Assembly (NCBI GenBank): GCA_003667865.1
Contig: CP033051.1
Location: 2,568,501 to 2,632,500 of the forward strand
Length of the DNA: 64,000 nt
Origin: Rossellomorea marisflavi
Lineage (GTDB): Bacteria; Bacillota; Bacilli; Bacillales; Bacillaceae_B
Direction: 5' to 3'
A program made the position numbers and the translations under genes. The notes below the pieces were generated by a model. The model was not told where the DNA came from. It searched no databases and saw only the letters and a program-made list of their open reading frames with translations. Below, in pieces: positions 43,776 through 52,826 of the stretch. Within the stretch, counting starts at the first letter, position 1; each line of letters starts with the position of its first letter.

Positions 43776-45032
43776 GTGAAACGATCATTTAAGTGGTCAG
43801 CATTTATGGTATTGCTTACATTCATTCTTATCTTAACAACTGCTTGTAGTTCTGAAAGTTCTGGCGGTGAAACAGACGAAACAAATTCTGGCACTGACGG
43901 TACAACAGAAGAAAATGGTGCAAACACAGATCCAATAAAAATTGGAGTGCTTGCCTCACTAACAGGTGCACTCGAGACCTATGGAAAACAAACTCAGGCA
44001 GGTTTTGAATTGGGTCTTGAATATGCAACAGACGGAACAATGGAAGTAAACGGACGTAAAATTGAAGTGGTATTTGAAGATACTGAAACAAAACCAGAAG
44101 TTTCCGTTCAAAAAGCAACGAAGCTTTTAGAGGAAGATGAGGTTGACTTTCTAGTAGGATCATCAAGCTCAGGGGACACACTTGCTGTACTTCCTTTGGC
44201 AGAAGAATATGAAAAGATTATGGTTGTTGAACCGGCTGTGGCAGATAGTATTACAGGGTCTGAATTTAATAAGTATATTTTTAGAACAGCTCGTAACTCC
44301 TCTCAAGATGCAGTTGCTGGAGCAGCAGCAATTGCGGATGAAGGTGTGAAAATTGCAACATTAGCACCAGATTATTCATTTGGACGTGACGGGGTAGCTG
44401 CTTTTAAGGATGCTGCAATTGACTTAGGTGCTGAGATTGTTCTAGAAGAATATGCGGATCCAGCAGCTACTGATTTCACATCAAATATCCAAAAGATTAT
44501 TGAAGCAAAACCAGATTATCTATTTGTTATCTGGGCTGGAGCGAATTCTCCATGGAATCAAATTGCTGATATGAAGCTTCAAGATAACGGAATCAAGATT
44601 TCGACAGGAGCTCCTGATATTGCAGCACTTTCAACGATGGCACCACTTATAGGTATGGAAGGATTCACAGTTTACTATCATGACTTACCAAAAAATGAAG
44701 TGAATGATTGGTTAGTAGAAGAGCATAAGGCTCGCTATGATGGTGCTGTGCCAGACTTATTTACGCCTGGTGGTATGAGTGCAGCCATTTCAATTGTAGA
44801 AGCTCTGAAGAAAACAGAGGGAGATACGGATTCTGAAAAACTTATTGAAACAATGGAAGGTATGAGCTTTGAAACACCAAAAGGCACCATGACATTTAGA
44901 CCTGAGGATCACCAAGCATTGCAGTCTTTGTATGCCATTCGCTTAGTGAAAAAAGACGGTGTTGATTACCCAGTACCAGAGCTTATTCGTGAGTTAACAC
45001 CAGAAGAAACAGCTCCTCCAATTCGAAACTAA
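43776..45032 (+). CDS. ABC transporter substrate-binding lipoprotein (LivJ-type)
   Basis: Periplasmic-binding-fold lipoprotein of the branched-chain amino acid/amide/urea type. GTG start at 43776 after AAAGGGGGA gives MKRSFKWSAFMVLLTFILIL with lipobox LTTAC, an acidic Ser/Gly/Glu linker, then IKIGVLASLTGALETYGKQT, the family start, and SQDAVAGAAAIADEGVK. 418 aa. First gene of the transport operon; the ligand is not readable, but the downstream acyl-CoA genes suggest an acid rather than an amino acid. Confidence 0.9.
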   Translation: MKRSFKWSAFMVLLTFILILTTACSSESSGGETDETNSGTDGTTEENGANTDPIKIGVLASLTGALETYGKQTQAGFELGLEYATDGTMEVNGRKIEVVFEDTETKPEVSVQKATKLLEEDEVDFLVGSSSSGDTLAVLPLAEEYEKIMVVEPAVADSITGSEFNKYIFRTARNSSQDAVAGAAAIADEGVKIATLAPDYSFGRDGVAAFKDAAIDLGAEIVLEEYADPAATDFTSNIQKIIEAKPDYLFVIWAGANSPWNQIADMKLQDNGIKISTGAPDIAALSTMAPLIGMEGFTVYYHDLPKNEVNDWLVEEHKARYDGAVPDLFTPGGMSAAISIVEALKKTEGDTDSEKLIETMEGMSFETPKGTMTFRPEDHQALQSLYAIRLVKKDGVDYPVPELIRELTPEETAPPIRN

Positions 45033-45041
45033 ATTTATTTT

Positions 45042-45073
45042 GAATGAACTTCGGTTATAACCGAGGTTCATTC
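45042..45073 (+). terminator. Intercistronic hairpin (attenuating)
   Basis: GAATGAAC(T)TCGGTT / AACCGA(G)GTTCATTC stem followed by TTTCATT, between the binding protein and its ATPase gene. A partial terminator or 3'-protecting hairpin that raises the amount of binding protein relative to the other subunits. Confidence 0.75.
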
Positions 45074-45106
45074 TTTCATTAAAACATTACAGGTGGTGAA
45101 AGAAGT

Positions 45107-45874
45107 ATGTCAAACATATTAGAAACAAAAAACCTTGGTATTAAATTTGGCGGTCATAAAGCGGTAGATGGTATGAATTTTACTGTACAAGAAAAAGAAT
45201 TCAAATCAATCATTGGACCAAATGGAGCTGGTAAAACGACACTTTTTAATTTATTAAGCGGCCAATTGAAACCATCTGAGGGAGATGTATATTTTAAAGA
45301 GCAAAAGATAACGCATTATTCTCCTACGAAACGTGCAAGGTTAGGGATTGGACGTTCCTTTCAAATTTCAAATATTTTTCCCAATCTAACGGTATTAGAA
45401 AATGTACGATTAGCGGTTCAGTCAAAGGAAGGAATTCGTTATAACATGTTCCGTTCAATCAACTTTTATAAAAATCTGTCGAAGCAGGCTGAAGAGCTAC
45501 TAGAAATTGTACTGCTTGCGAAAAAAAGAGATTCATTAGCTAGTAATCTTGCTCATGGAGAAAAAAGAAAATTAGAAATAGCCATGCTCCTAGCTTTAAA
45601 TACTGAGTTACTTTTATTAGATGAACCAACTGCAGGAATGTCACTAGAAGAAGTACCAACCATTCTTGAAGTCATTAAGTCCATTAAATTGGAAGGTAAT
45701 AGAACCATACTTCTTATTGAACACAAGATGGATTTAATCATGGATTTATCAGATTCCATTATGGTGATGTTCAATGGAACATTACTAGCTGACGATTCTC
45801 CAAAGGAAATTATGAATAATGAACAGGTTCAAACTGCATATTTAGGAGGCTTGTATGATGGACACTCTGCTTAA
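45107..45874 (+). CDS. ABC transporter ATPase, LivG-type
   Basis: 255 aa. Walker A GPNGAGKTT (about residues 37-45), ILEN-type NIFPNLTVLENVRLA, signature LAHGEKRKLEIAM and Walker B LLLLDEPTAGM, as in LivG. A typical SGGQ is replaced by AHGE, normal for this subfamily. GGTGGTGAAAGAAG precedes the ATG. Overlaps livF by 20 nt. Confidence 0.93.
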   Translation: MSNILETKNLGIKFGGHKAVDGMNFTVQEKEFKSIIGPNGAGKTTLFNLLSGQLKPSEGDVYFKEQKITHYSPTKRARLGIGRSFQISNIFPNLTVLENVRLAVQSKEGIRYNMFRSINFYKNLSKQAEELLEIVLLAKKRDSLASNLAHGEKRKLEIAMLLALNTELLLLDEPTAGMSLEEVPTILEVIKSIKLEGNRTILLIEHKMDLIMDLSDSIMVMFNGTLLADDSPKEIMNNEQVQTAYLGGLYDGHSA

Positions 45875-46565
45875 AGTCGAAAATATTCAAACGTATATCG
45901 GCCAATATCACATCCTACAAGGAGTTTCCTTTGAGGTTCAAAGAGGAGAAGTAACCGTTTTATTAGGACGAAATGGAGCGGGGAAAACGACAAGTTTGCG
46001 TACAATCATGGGTCTTACTCCAGCAGCTGAAGGTAACGTGATTTTTAAAGGAAATGAAATTCAGCACTTACCTACGTATGAAGTATCCAATAAAGGGATC
46101 GGATATGTTCCAGAGGATCAAGGAATCTTTGGTGAACTAACGGTTGAAGAAAACATGAAGGTAGCAATGAAAAAACAGGATGGTGAAACAAAAGACAGAA
46201 TGGCATGGATTCTTGATTTATTTCCGGATCTGAAAAAGTTCTGGAAAAAGCAAGGTGGAAATTTAAGTGGTGGACAAAAACAGATGCTTTCAATTGCTAG
46301 AGCTTACTTAAATAATAATGAATTAATATTAATTGATGAGCCAAGTAAAGGGTTAGCACCTATTGTTGTCGAGAAGGTGATGGAATCGATATTGGAAATG
46401 AAGCAAATGACAACGATTCTTCTCGTAGAACAAAACTTTATTATGGCAAGTCGAATAGGAGATTCCTTCTATATTCTTGATGACGGTGTCACGGTTGAAA
46501 ATGGCAGAATGAACGATCTAGTTGAAAACGAACAAATGAAGAAAAAATATTTAGGAATTGCATAG
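45855..46565 (+). CDS. ABC transporter ATPase, LivF-type
   Basis: 236 aa. Walker A GRNGAGKTT, GYVPEDQGIFGELTVEENM, signature LSGGQKQMLSIARAY and Walker B LILIDEPSKGLAP, the LivF form. AGGAGG lies 5 nt before the first of two ATGs, inside the livG end. Stop overlaps the livH ribosome binding region. Confidence 0.93.
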   Translation: MMDTLLKVENIQTYIGQYHILQGVSFEVQRGEVTVLLGRNGAGKTTSLRTIMGLTPAAEGNVIFKGNEIQHLPTYEVSNKGIGYVPEDQGIFGELTVEENMKVAMKKQDGETKDRMAWILDLFPDLKKFWKKQGGNLSGGQKQMLSIARAYLNNNELILIDEPSKGLAPIVVEKVMESILEMKQMTTILLVEQNFIMASRIGDSFYILDDGVTVENGRMNDLVENEQMKKKYLGIA

Positions 46566-46575
46566 GAGGATTACA

Positions 46576-47436
46576 ATGGACCTCTTTTTAAATTTAACGA
46601 TTAATGGATTAGCTACAGGAATGTTGATTTTTTTATTGGCCGCGGGCTTAACTCTTATTTTTGGACTCATGGATGTATTGAATTTTGCACATGGAGGACT
46701 CTTTGCATGGGGGGCATTTAGTGGTGTCTGGATTTTTACCGCTACAAATAGTTTCTTACTCGCTGTAGGTGGTGCTATTTTGACAGGTTTGCTATTAGGG
46801 GCATTAACAGAGAAATTTATCATTCAACCGGTTTATGGAAACCATGTACAGCAAATTCTGATTACTTTAGGTTTTATGCTCGTTTTATCGGAATTGTTAA
46901 AAGTGGTATTTGGTCCTAATCAGCTAGCCATACAAACACCAGCCTATTTAGCTGGGAGTTGGGAGCTAGGTAAGGTAATTATTATAAAATATCGTGCCTT
47001 TATTATTCTTGTTGGTTTCTTAGTTTTTGCTATTGTTCAACTGATTTTAAAGCGCACAAGAATAGGTCTAATTGTTCGTGCAGGTGTGATTAACAAAGAA
47101 ATGGTTCAAGCGTTTGGAATTAATATAAAGCGTGTTTTTATGTATGTATTCATGGCTGGTTCTGCCTTAGCAGCACTGGGTGGTGTTCTGCTTGCACCAT
47201 ATTCTGGTGTTGTCTACGCCGAAATGGGAATGGAATTTGCAATCTTAGCTTTTATCGTTGTTGTTATTGGTGGAATGGGGAGTTTTCCAGGTTCTCTTTT
47301 TGCAGCAATACTTGTTGGTTTATCCGGTTCTTTCATGACGTACTACGTACCAGAGTTATCCTTAGCAGTGAACATGCTTCTGATGGCTATTGTACTCATT
47401 TTTAGACCGCAAGGGTTATTTACAGTAAAGGGGTGA
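46576..47436 (+). CDS. ABC transporter permease, LivH-type
   Basis: 286-residue membrane permease. NGLATGMLIFLLAAGLTLIFGLMDVLNFAHGGLFAWGA is the LivH signature (residues 8-45); later VIGGMGSFPGSLFAAILVGL. ATG 46576 with AGGAGGATT; an in-frame codon at 46558 precedes the binding site. Eight or so helices. Followed directly by livM. Confidence 0.93.
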   Translation: MDLFLNLTINGLATGMLIFLLAAGLTLIFGLMDVLNFAHGGLFAWGAFSGVWIFTATNSFLLAVGGAILTGLLLGALTEKFIIQPVYGNHVQQILITLGFMLVLSELLKVVFGPNQLAIQTPAYLAGSWELGKVIIIKYRAFIILVGFLVFAIVQLILKRTRIGLIVRAGVINKEMVQAFGINIKRVFMYVFMAGSALAALGGVLLAPYSGVVYAEMGMEFAILAFIVVVIGGMGSFPGSLFAAILVGLSGSFMTYYVPELSLAVNMLLMAIVLIFRPQGLFTVKG

Positions 47437-47437
47437 G

Positions 47438-48436
47438 ATGATGAATCTTAAGAAGAGTACACTATTTTGGGGGCTTGTCATTGCAGCGTTAGTCATTTTT
47501 CCATTTGTATATGACTCTAGAAGTCTACTTATTATGTTTACACAAATATTTATCTTTTCCATTTTTGCCATGAGTTATGACATCCTTTTAGGATATACCG
47601 GAATTGTTTCTTTCGGACATGCGATGTTTTTCGGAATTGGAGCATATTCAACTGGGATTTTTCTAGATCGATTTGAACCAACAATGATGTACTACCTGCT
47701 TGCTATTTTGGTAGCAGCAATTATAGCAGGATTAGTAAGCTATATTGTTGGATTGTTAACACTTCGCTTGAAAAATCATTTCTATGCCATGCTTACCTTA
47801 GCTTTTGCAGGATTATTCCTAGTAGGTGCAGAGAAATGGAGATCCCTAACGATGGGGAATGATGGGTTTACGTTCCGAACTCCTGAGATTTTTAAGGATC
47901 GACTTTTGTTTTACTTCATTTGCTTTGGGGCTATGCTTCTTATTTTCTTCTTACTTAAACGATTCACAAATTCCCCCACTGGAAAAGTGCTTGTTGCGAT
48001 AAGAGAAAATGAACAAAGGGCGGAGTCACTAGGATATAAAGTGCTAGATTATAAGATTATTGCGAGTGTCATTGCCGGTGTTTTAGCAAGCTTTGCAGGG
48101 TCATTATATGGTGTTTCGTTACGGTTTGTAAATACGAGTGTGTTTACGATGGATATGACGTTGGATGCGTTATTAATGACAATTATCGGTGGTGTTGGGA
48201 CACTAGTGGGTCCAATTGTTGGAGCAGGTCTAATTGAGTTTGCTCACCACTGGTTAACAGAATTAGCAAAAACGTACCCTATTTTTGAGAGATGGATTAT
48301 TTTCTTTGGGATTTTGTATATTCTTGTTGTTATGTTCTTCCCTGCAGGTATTGTTGGAACGATTCGTCAATGGGGAACAAAACGGTTTAAAAAAGCACGT
48401 GCTAAAAAAGAAGAGAATCAGAATATTGCAGGCTAG
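47438..48436 (+). CDS. ABC transporter permease, LivM-type
   Basis: 332-residue permease with about nine helices. LivM signatures MSYDILLGYTGIVSFGHAMFFGIGAYSTGI and AIRENEQRAESLGY, then IGGVGTLVGPIVGAGLIEF. Starts 2 nt after the livH stop with GGGGTGAG and tandem ATGs (47438/47441). C-terminal basic tail. Confidence 0.93.
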   Translation: MMNLKKSTLFWGLVIAALVIFPFVYDSRSLLIMFTQIFIFSIFAMSYDILLGYTGIVSFGHAMFFGIGAYSTGIFLDRFEPTMMYYLLAILVAAIIAGLVSYIVGLLTLRLKNHFYAMLTLAFAGLFLVGAEKWRSLTMGNDGFTFRTPEIFKDRLLFYFICFGAMLLIFFLLKRFTNSPTGKVLVAIRENEQRAESLGYKVLDYKIIASVIAGVLASFAGSLYGVSLRFVNTSVFTMDMTLDALLMTIIGGVGTLVGPIVGAGLIEFAHHWLTELAKTYPIFERWIIFFGILYILVVMFFPAGIVGTIRQWGTKRFKKARAKKEENQNIAG

Positions 48437-48463
48437 CAAATCAAAAAGGGGTGACCTTCTCTC

Positions 48464-49474
48464 ATGCAAATCGGGGTGTTAAGTACAGCGATGTACCTTC
48501 CAGATGAGGTTATGACAGGCGAAGAAATTGCACATCAAGCAGGACTTCCTATTGATGTTGTCGAAAACAAGATGGGAATCAAAAAGAAAACGGTTCCAGG
48601 AATAGATGATCATACATGTGAAATGGGGATAAAAGCAGCAAGAAGGGCATTGGAAAAAGCAGAGCTTGATCCAAAGAAAATCGATGTCGTCATCTATATC
48701 GGGGAAGAACATAAGGAGTACCCGTTATGGACTGCTGCTATTAAACTACAAGAATCAATAGGAGCGGTACATGCGTGGTCCTTTGATGTTGCTCTTCGTT
48801 GTGGAACGGCCATTATGGCTACCAAACTCGCAAAAAGCCTTATGCTATCAGATCCAAGTATCAACACAATACTATTAGCTGGAGGATATCGGAATAGTGA
48901 TTTTATCGATTATCAGAATCCAAGAACCCGCTTTATGTTTAATTTAGCAGCAGGTGGGGGTGCAATGATTTTACAGAAGGGACTTAAGAAAAACATTGTT
49001 CTAGAAACCTCATTGCGTACAGATGGAACGTTTTCTGAGGATGTTGTCGTTCCTGTAGGCGGAACGAAATGTCTTGTAACCGACGCGAATTTTGATAAAA
49101 GTCTATATCGTTTAGATGTTCATGATCCTGAAGGAATGAAGAAGAGACTCGAACAGAAGTCAATGGATAACTTTTTGAAAGTGATTCAAGAGTCTGTCTA
49201 TCAAAGTGGCTACAAAGTAGAGGATATTAAATATGTTGCTATGCTTCATATGAAGCGCTCTGCACATCAATATGTTCTAAAGGAACTCGGCTTGTCGGAA
49301 GAGAATTCTATTTATTTAGAAAATTACGGTCATATTGGTCAGTTTGATCAAATACTATCTTTAGAGCTTGCTCAACAAAGCGGAAAGCTAACCGAGGGAG
49401 ACTTGGTTGTTTTAGTTAGTGCTGGAATAGGTTATGCGTGGGGAGCGACAACTATTGTGTGGGGAAATCATTAA
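48464..49474 (+). CDS. FabH-like 3-oxoacyl-ACP/CoA synthase III family protein
   Basis: Thiolase-fold condensing enzyme, 336 aa. Catalytic Cys113 in FDVALRCGTAIM; MGIKKKTVPG N-terminal loop and C-terminal VLVSAGIGYAWGATTIVW are FabH-like. The usual FabH Asn of NYGNT-type motifs is replaced: YGHIGQFD here, and LHMKRSAHQYV replaces the HQAN His-Asn region. It may therefore condense or transfer an unusual CoA substrate rather than start fatty acid synthesis. AAGGGGTGA before the ATG. Lies within the acyl-CoA operon after livM. Confidence 0.8.
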   Translation: MQIGVLSTAMYLPDEVMTGEEIAHQAGLPIDVVENKMGIKKKTVPGIDDHTCEMGIKAARRALEKAELDPKKIDVVIYIGEEHKEYPLWTAAIKLQESIGAVHAWSFDVALRCGTAIMATKLAKSLMLSDPSINTILLAGGYRNSDFIDYQNPRTRFMFNLAAGGGAMILQKGLKKNIVLETSLRTDGTFSEDVVVPVGGTKCLVTDANFDKSLYRLDVHDPEGMKKRLEQKSMDNFLKVIQESVYQSGYKVEDIKYVAMLHMKRSAHQYVLKELGLSEENSIYLENYGHIGQFDQILSLELAQQSGKLTEGDLVVLVSAGIGYAWGATTIVWGNH

Positions 49475-49494
49475 TTCTTAAAGGGGTGTTAAGA

Positions 49495-50397
49495 ATGGCT
49501 AATGTTTCAGTAGCACTGAATAGAGTGAAGCTATCAAATGGTGAAATCCTTGCGTATCGTGAAAGAGAAGGAGGAAGCCATCCAATTGTATTTGTTCATG
49601 GAAATATGACGTCCTCTAAGCATTGGGATTTGGTTATTGATGAGATGGACGCTAAATATAAAGTCTATGCGGTTGATTTAAGAGGATTCGGAGAGTCGAG
49701 TTACAACCAACGAATAAACGGTATTAAAGACTTTTCGGATGACCTTTATCTATGGACAAGAGAGTTAGGGTTAAAGAATGTTGACCTTGTTGGCTGGTCA
49801 ACTGGTGGAGCTGTAGGGATGCAGTTTGTAGCCGACTATCCTGGTCTTTGTCGAAAGCTCATTCTACAGTCGTCCGCATCTACTAGAGGATATCCCTTTT
49901 TTGCAACGGGAGAAGATGGATTGCCAAATGTAAATAAACGATTAGAGACCATTGAAGAAGTAGAGAACGATCCCGGAAAAACAGTAGCTGTTCAGACTGC
50001 TTATAATACGAATAATCGAGACGTACTGAAAGCAATATGGAACGCACTTATATATACACATAACCAACCAAATCATGCTTTATATGAAGAGTATGTTGAT
50101 GATATGCGTACACAAAGAAACCTAGCAGATGTCTACCAGGCACTTAACATCTTTAATATTAGTAATCAACATAACGGATTAGTAGAAGGGACGGACCTTG
50201 CTAAAAAGATTTCAGTTCCTGTGCTTGTTTTACAAGGTGATCGTGATTATGTTGTATCAAGCAGAATGGCTGAAGAAATTATTGAGGATATCGGGACGAA
50301 TGCACGATTAGAAACCCTAGTTGATTGTGGACATTCACCTGTAATTGATGATGTAACTCAACTCGTACAAAAGATTACAAGTTTTTTAGAAGAATAG
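49495..50397 (+). CDS. Alpha/beta hydrolase, intracellular PHB depolymerase (PhaZ)-like
   Basis: 300-residue alpha/beta hydrolase. Oxyanion region VFVHGNMTSSKHW, lipase box VGWSTGG with Ser102, acid candidate in LQGDRDYVV and His in DCGHSPVIDD. Length and Ser102 position agree with the intracellular polyhydroxybutyrate depolymerase described from B. thuringiensis, as far as I recall it. Start ATG 49495 with AAAGGGGTG. Neighbouring reductase and thiolase fit 3-hydroxybutyrate or other 3-oxo acid metabolism. Could also be an esterase of another pathway. Confidence 0.7.
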   Translation: MANVSVALNRVKLSNGEILAYREREGGSHPIVFVHGNMTSSKHWDLVIDEMDAKYKVYAVDLRGFGESSYNQRINGIKDFSDDLYLWTRELGLKNVDLVGWSTGGAVGMQFVADYPGLCRKLILQSSASTRGYPFFATGEDGLPNVNKRLETIEEVENDPGKTVAVQTAYNTNNRDVLKAIWNALIYTHNQPNHALYEEYVDDMRTQRNLADVYQALNIFNISNQHNGLVEGTDLAKKISVPVLVLQGDRDYVVSSRMAEEIIEDIGTNARLETLVDCGHSPVIDDVTQLVQKITSFLEE

Positions 50398-50409
50398 GAG
50401 GACGTGCAA

Positions 50410-51147
50410 ATGCGTTTAAAAGATAAAGTAGCGATTATTACAGGAGCAGCAAATGGAATTGGTTTTGCAGCGGCAAAGAGATTTATTGAAGAAGGCTCTA
50501 AAGTGGTGTTAGCTGATTTTGATGAGGTGTCAGGTGAGGAGAAAGCGGCATCACTTCGAGATCAAGGAGATGCTATTTTTGTGAAAGTAGATGTATCAAA
50601 CCGTGAGAGTGTTGACAGAATGGTTCAATCAACATTAGACCGATTTGGTAAGGTAGATATTTTAATTAACAATGCTGGGATTACACGGGATGCTATGCTA
50701 CATAAAATGTCTCAGGAAGATTTTCAAAGTGTACTGAATGTAAACCTTACAGGAGTTTTTAATTGTACACAAGCAGTTGTTCCTTATTTAGTTGAAAACG
50801 GTGGGGGAAAAATCATTAGTACGTCATCTGTAAGTGGTGTGTATGGAAATGTTGGGCAAACCAATTATGCTGCAGCGAAAGCGGCTATTGTAGGAATGAC
50901 GAAGACGTGGGCAAAAGAGCTCGGACGAAAAGGGATCAATGTCAATGCTGTTGCGCCAGGCTTTACTGAGACAGGTATGGTAGCAAAGGTTCCAGAAAAA
51001 GTCATTGAGCAAATGAAGTCGGTTATTCCTCTTCAAAGGCTTGGAAAACCAGAGGACATTGCAAATGCTTATCTGTACCTTGCGAGTGATGAATCCAATT
51101 ATGTAAATGGAACGGTTCTTCACGTTGATGGCGGAATTATGATGTAA
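50410..51147 (+). CDS. SDR-family 3-oxoacyl/3-hydroxyacyl reductase (FabG/PhaB-like)
   Basis: 245-aa short-chain dehydrogenase. TGAANGIGFAAAKRF cofactor motif, NNAGITRDAMLHKM, catalytic Ser and Tyr-Lys in STSSVSG and NYAAAKA, PG motif VAPGFTETGM. The NNAGITRD form is common in FabG and acetoacetyl-CoA reductases. ATG 50410 has AGGAGG 8 nt upstream, 12 nt after the hydrolase stop. Direction of reaction (3-hydroxyacyl to 3-oxoacyl or reverse) inferred from context only. Confidence 0.88.
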   Translation: MRLKDKVAIITGAANGIGFAAAKRFIEEGSKVVLADFDEVSGEEKAASLRDQGDAIFVKVDVSNRESVDRMVQSTLDRFGKVDILINNAGITRDAMLHKMSQEDFQSVLNVNLTGVFNCTQAVVPYLVENGGGKIISTSSVSGVYGNVGQTNYAAAKAAIVGMTKTWAKELGRKGINVNAVAPGFTETGMVAKVPEKVIEQMKSVIPLQRLGKPEDIANAYLYLASDESNYVNGTVLHVDGGIMM

Positions 51148-51198
51148 CATTAAATTTTTTTCACTTTGACCTATATCATAGAAAGGATTGAAAGGGTC

Positions 51199-52377
51199 AT
51201 GAGAAACGTCGTCATTACATCTGCTTTAAGGACACCTGTTGGTACGTTTGGAGGGGTATTTAAGGATCTATTACCAACAGACTTAGTCGTACCTGTTATG
51301 AAGGAAGTCGCAAAGCAAAGCCAATTAGGATCTGGTGACATTGATGAAGTGATTTTAGGACATTGTATACAACGAACAGATCAGCCGAATACAGCAAGAA
51401 CATCTGCATTATTAGCAGGATTTGATGATACAACAACGGGCTATACCATTCAAAGACAATGTGCGAGTGGCATGCAAGCGATCTTATCTGGGGTCATGCA
51501 AATTCAAACGGGCTTATCTGAGGTTGTCTTAGCAGGTGGAGTAGAAGCAATGAGTTCAAGCCCTTATGTCCTGAAACAGCACCGTTTTGGACAAAGAATG
51601 CAACATGGCGAGATTCGAGATACGGTTTGGGAGGCACTCGAGGATCCAATTCATGGAATTTTGATGGGGGAAACGGCCGAAAATCTGGCAGATCTACATC
51701 ACATTACACGTGAAGAACAAGATGAAATCGCCTTATTAAGTCATACTCGTGCAATTAATGCAATTGAAAATGGTTATTTTGAATCTCAAATTGTCCCAAT
51801 CACTGTAAAAAATAGAAAAGAAGAGCGAATCATTTCAGAGGATGAAAATCCACGAAAACAACTAACGTTAGAAAAACTGGCATCCTTAAAACCGGCTTTT
51901 CGCAGTAACGGAACTGTAACAGCTGGGAATGCATCGAGTATTAATGATGGTGCAGCAGCCCTTATTTTAATGTCAGAGGAAGAGGCAAAAAGAAGAGGTC
52001 TTAAGCCATTAGCAAGAATTGTTCAATATTCAGTAGCCGGTGTCGATCCGAAATTGATGGGAAGAGGACCAGTTCCTGCGATTCAAAAGGCCTTAGAAAA
52101 AAATGCCTGGGGTCTACAAGAAGTAGATTTAATGGAGATCAATGAAGCATTTGCTGCACAATATCTGGCAGTTGAAAAAGAATTACACTTAGATCGTGAG
52201 AAGGTAAATGTAAATGGAAGTGGGATCAGTATTGGACACCCAGTAGGATGTACAGGTTCTAGAATTGTTGTTTCACTTATTCATGAACTACATAGAAGGG
52301 GACTTCATAAAGGGATTGCTTCCCTATGTGTAGGTGGTGGAATGGGAGCATCCGTGTTCTTAGAAGCAATCGAATAG
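51199..52377 (+). CDS. Thiolase (acetyl-CoA acetyltransferase family)
   Basis: 392 aa. Acylation Cys88 in TIQRQCASGMQAI, His in GHPVGCTGSR and second Cys in LCVGGGMGA, the complete thiolase set. NEAFAAQYLAVEKEL is as in degradative and biosynthetic thiolases. It cleaves 3-oxoacyl-CoA or condenses acetyl-CoA. Start ATG 51199 (MRNVVITSALRTPVG) with AAAGGG upstream. Last gene of the operon before the terminator at 52385. Confidence 0.93.
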   Translation: MRNVVITSALRTPVGTFGGVFKDLLPTDLVVPVMKEVAKQSQLGSGDIDEVILGHCIQRTDQPNTARTSALLAGFDDTTTGYTIQRQCASGMQAILSGVMQIQTGLSEVVLAGGVEAMSSSPYVLKQHRFGQRMQHGEIRDTVWEALEDPIHGILMGETAENLADLHHITREEQDEIALLSHTRAINAIENGYFESQIVPITVKNRKEERIISEDENPRKQLTLEKLASLKPAFRSNGTVTAGNASSINDGAAALILMSEEEAKRRGLKPLARIVQYSVAGVDPKLMGRGPVPAIQKALEKNAWGLQEVDLMEINEAFAAQYLAVEKELHLDREKVNVNGSGISIGHPVGCTGSRIVVSLIHELHRRGLHKGIASLCVGGGMGASVFLEAIE

Positions 52378-52384
52378 GATTCGT

Positions 52385-52422
52385 AAAAGCTAATTGGTGG
52401 TAGTGCCAATTAGCTTTTTTTG
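52385..52422 (+). terminator. Terminator of the transport/acyl-CoA operon
   Basis: AAAAGCTAATTGG / CCAATTAGCTTTT stem with seven T, 8 nt after the thiolase stop. Confidence 0.93.
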
Positions 52423-52519
52423 TGGGTTATGTGGGTCAGAGGTCCCGTGACCCAGAATGGAAATGAGGATTTTGCCTAAAGGCCACAAAAGACCTTATTT
52501 CACGAAATGATGCGTTTAG

Positions 52520-52780
52520 AGTGGCGATATTGTTATTGGAACAAATACAAATCATCAAGAAAGAAAAACAACGATTCTGCACGAATTGGTTCATGCATTA
52601 GGACTCTACAACCACTTTCAAGATGATCAATCGAGTATACTTTACCCCATTAATAATACAGGAGTAATGAATCTAAGTGATGCTGACAGGAGATTAATAG
52701 AGATTTTATATAGACCTGATTTGAGAACAGGGATGAATGAACACGATGTTCTTAGAGTGCTAGAGCCAAGAATAGAATAG
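52520..52780 (+). pseudogene. Fragment of a metzincin-like zinc protease (DUF2927-type)
   Basis: Open frame with no start, GDIVIGTNTNHQERKTTILH... containing ILHELVHALGLYNH, the zinc motif HExxHxxGxxxH, then SSILYPINNTGVMNLSDADRR with a Met-turn-like VMNL, as in metzincins. Stops close the frame upstream at 52517, and no signal peptide or propeptide precedes it. It is the 3' end of a secreted protease gene whose 5' part has been lost, left between the thiolase and ligase genes. Confidence 0.75.
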
Positions 52781-52793
52781 ATGAAATTCGTTC

Positions 52794-52826
52794 TGTAACT
52801 TATCTGTAACTCCTCCTTAGTAACAT
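52794..52826 (+). promoter_or_regulatory. SARP-style tandem operator and promoter, site 2
   Basis: TGTAACT (52794-52800) and TGTAACT (52805-52811), 11-bp pitch, nine bases, TAACAT (52821-52826). Identical layout to 43693-43725 although the intervening bases differ. A transcript would begin near 52833, about 25 nt before the ligase ATG. Confidence 0.7.

Noticed and set aside
43776..48436. Assigning livJGFHM as a branched-chain amino acid transporter.
   Set aside because: Family membership supports the fold and complex, not the ligand; the neighbouring acyl-CoA genes argue for another substrate, so no liv symbols were given.
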